Positions 6,070 to 6,134 of a stretch of DNA of 6,134 bases are shown here, piece after piece; position 1 is the stretch's first letter; every line of letters starts with the position of its first letter. This DNA is from PWQG01 sp051747985 (GTDB lineage Bacteria; Pseudomonadota; Gammaproteobacteria; Pseudomonadales; Pseudohongiellaceae), in the NCBI GenBank assembly GCA_051747985.1, contig JBNJGU010000177.1, forward strand, positions 1 through 6,134. Reading direction: 5' to 3'. The position numbers were made by a program, and so were the translations under genes. The notes under the pieces were generated by a model. It had not been told where the DNA came from and searched no databases. It saw nothing but the letters and a program-made list of their open reading frames with translations.

Positions 6070-6134
6070 CTGTCGTGATCTCGCGACCCGGCGGCGACTG
6101 TCGTGATTCGCGGGAGGCGCTCCGCCGCCGGGTC
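6070..6134. repeat. GC-rich direct and inverted repeats downstream of the C69 gene, cut by the window end
   Basis: CTGTCGTGAT occurs at 6070-6079 and again at 6098-6107. Each copy is followed by a TCGCG stretch, so the repeat is longer with a small indel. GACCCGGCGGCG (6085-6096) is perfectly inverted as CGCCGCCGGGTC (6123-6134) around a 26-nt middle that contains the second direct copy. There is no T run, so it is not a standard intrinsic terminator. The right arm ends at the window edge and may continue. It may be part of a REP-like or other intergenic element, or a Rho-dependent 3' region. No gene is seen in 6032-6134. Confidence 0.6.

Noticed and set aside
6055..6134. Possible C-terminus of a convergent minus-strand gene entering from the right edge (a frame ending PPHR then stop).
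   Set aside because: Only about 26 codons are visible, and they fall in the direct and inverted repeats; nothing distinguishes coding from the repeat.

Overview
The window looks like a GC-rich chromosomal segment from a Gram-negative, probably gammaproteobacterial, organism. The evidence is a TonB-dependent outer-membrane receptor, sigma70-type promoter hexamers, good Shine-Dalgarno sequences and Rho-independent terminators. The acidic exported proteins and the ECG-x-EAYPEF ending of the ammonium transporter would fit a marine or moderately halophilic lineage, but the genus cannot be fixed from the sequence. All four genes lie on the + strand.

Layout. Positions 1-546 are the 3' part of an AmtB-type ammonium transporter, closed by a strong terminator at 590-613. 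A short spacer at 614-697 holds a 13-bp tandem repeat running into a palindrome. Next is a 399-codon polytopic membrane protein (698-1897) that resembles a minimal GT-C-fold glycosyltransferase. A near-consensus promoter (TTGATA, 17 bp, TATAAT) begins at the base after its stop codon. It starts a leader of about 234 nt that contains hairpins and a 34-codon candidate upstream ORF. That ORF overlaps the next start codon by ATGA.

Positions 2167-4464 encode a complete siderophore-receptor-like TonB-dependent receptor. A 9-bp-stem terminator with a T6 run follows. Only 26 bp after the T run, at 4547-6031, starts an exported C69-family (Ntn-hydrolase fold) dipeptidase-like protein. The tail (6032-6134) is GC-rich and carries a direct repeat and a 12-bp inverted repeat that ends at the window edge.

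How the genes may work together. AmtB and the GT-C-like protein appear to be separate units. The receptor and the C69 protein plausibly form one unit: a ligand crosses the outer membrane through the receptor and is hydrolysed in the periplasm. The most notable point is the C69 protein. At the usual N-terminal catalytic cysteine it has serine (S23), directly after a signal-peptidase AVA site, so export processing itself could expose a Ser nucleophile. The neighbouring family Arg-Asn motif is also replaced. The fold assignment is well supported; the substrate and the activity are inference.
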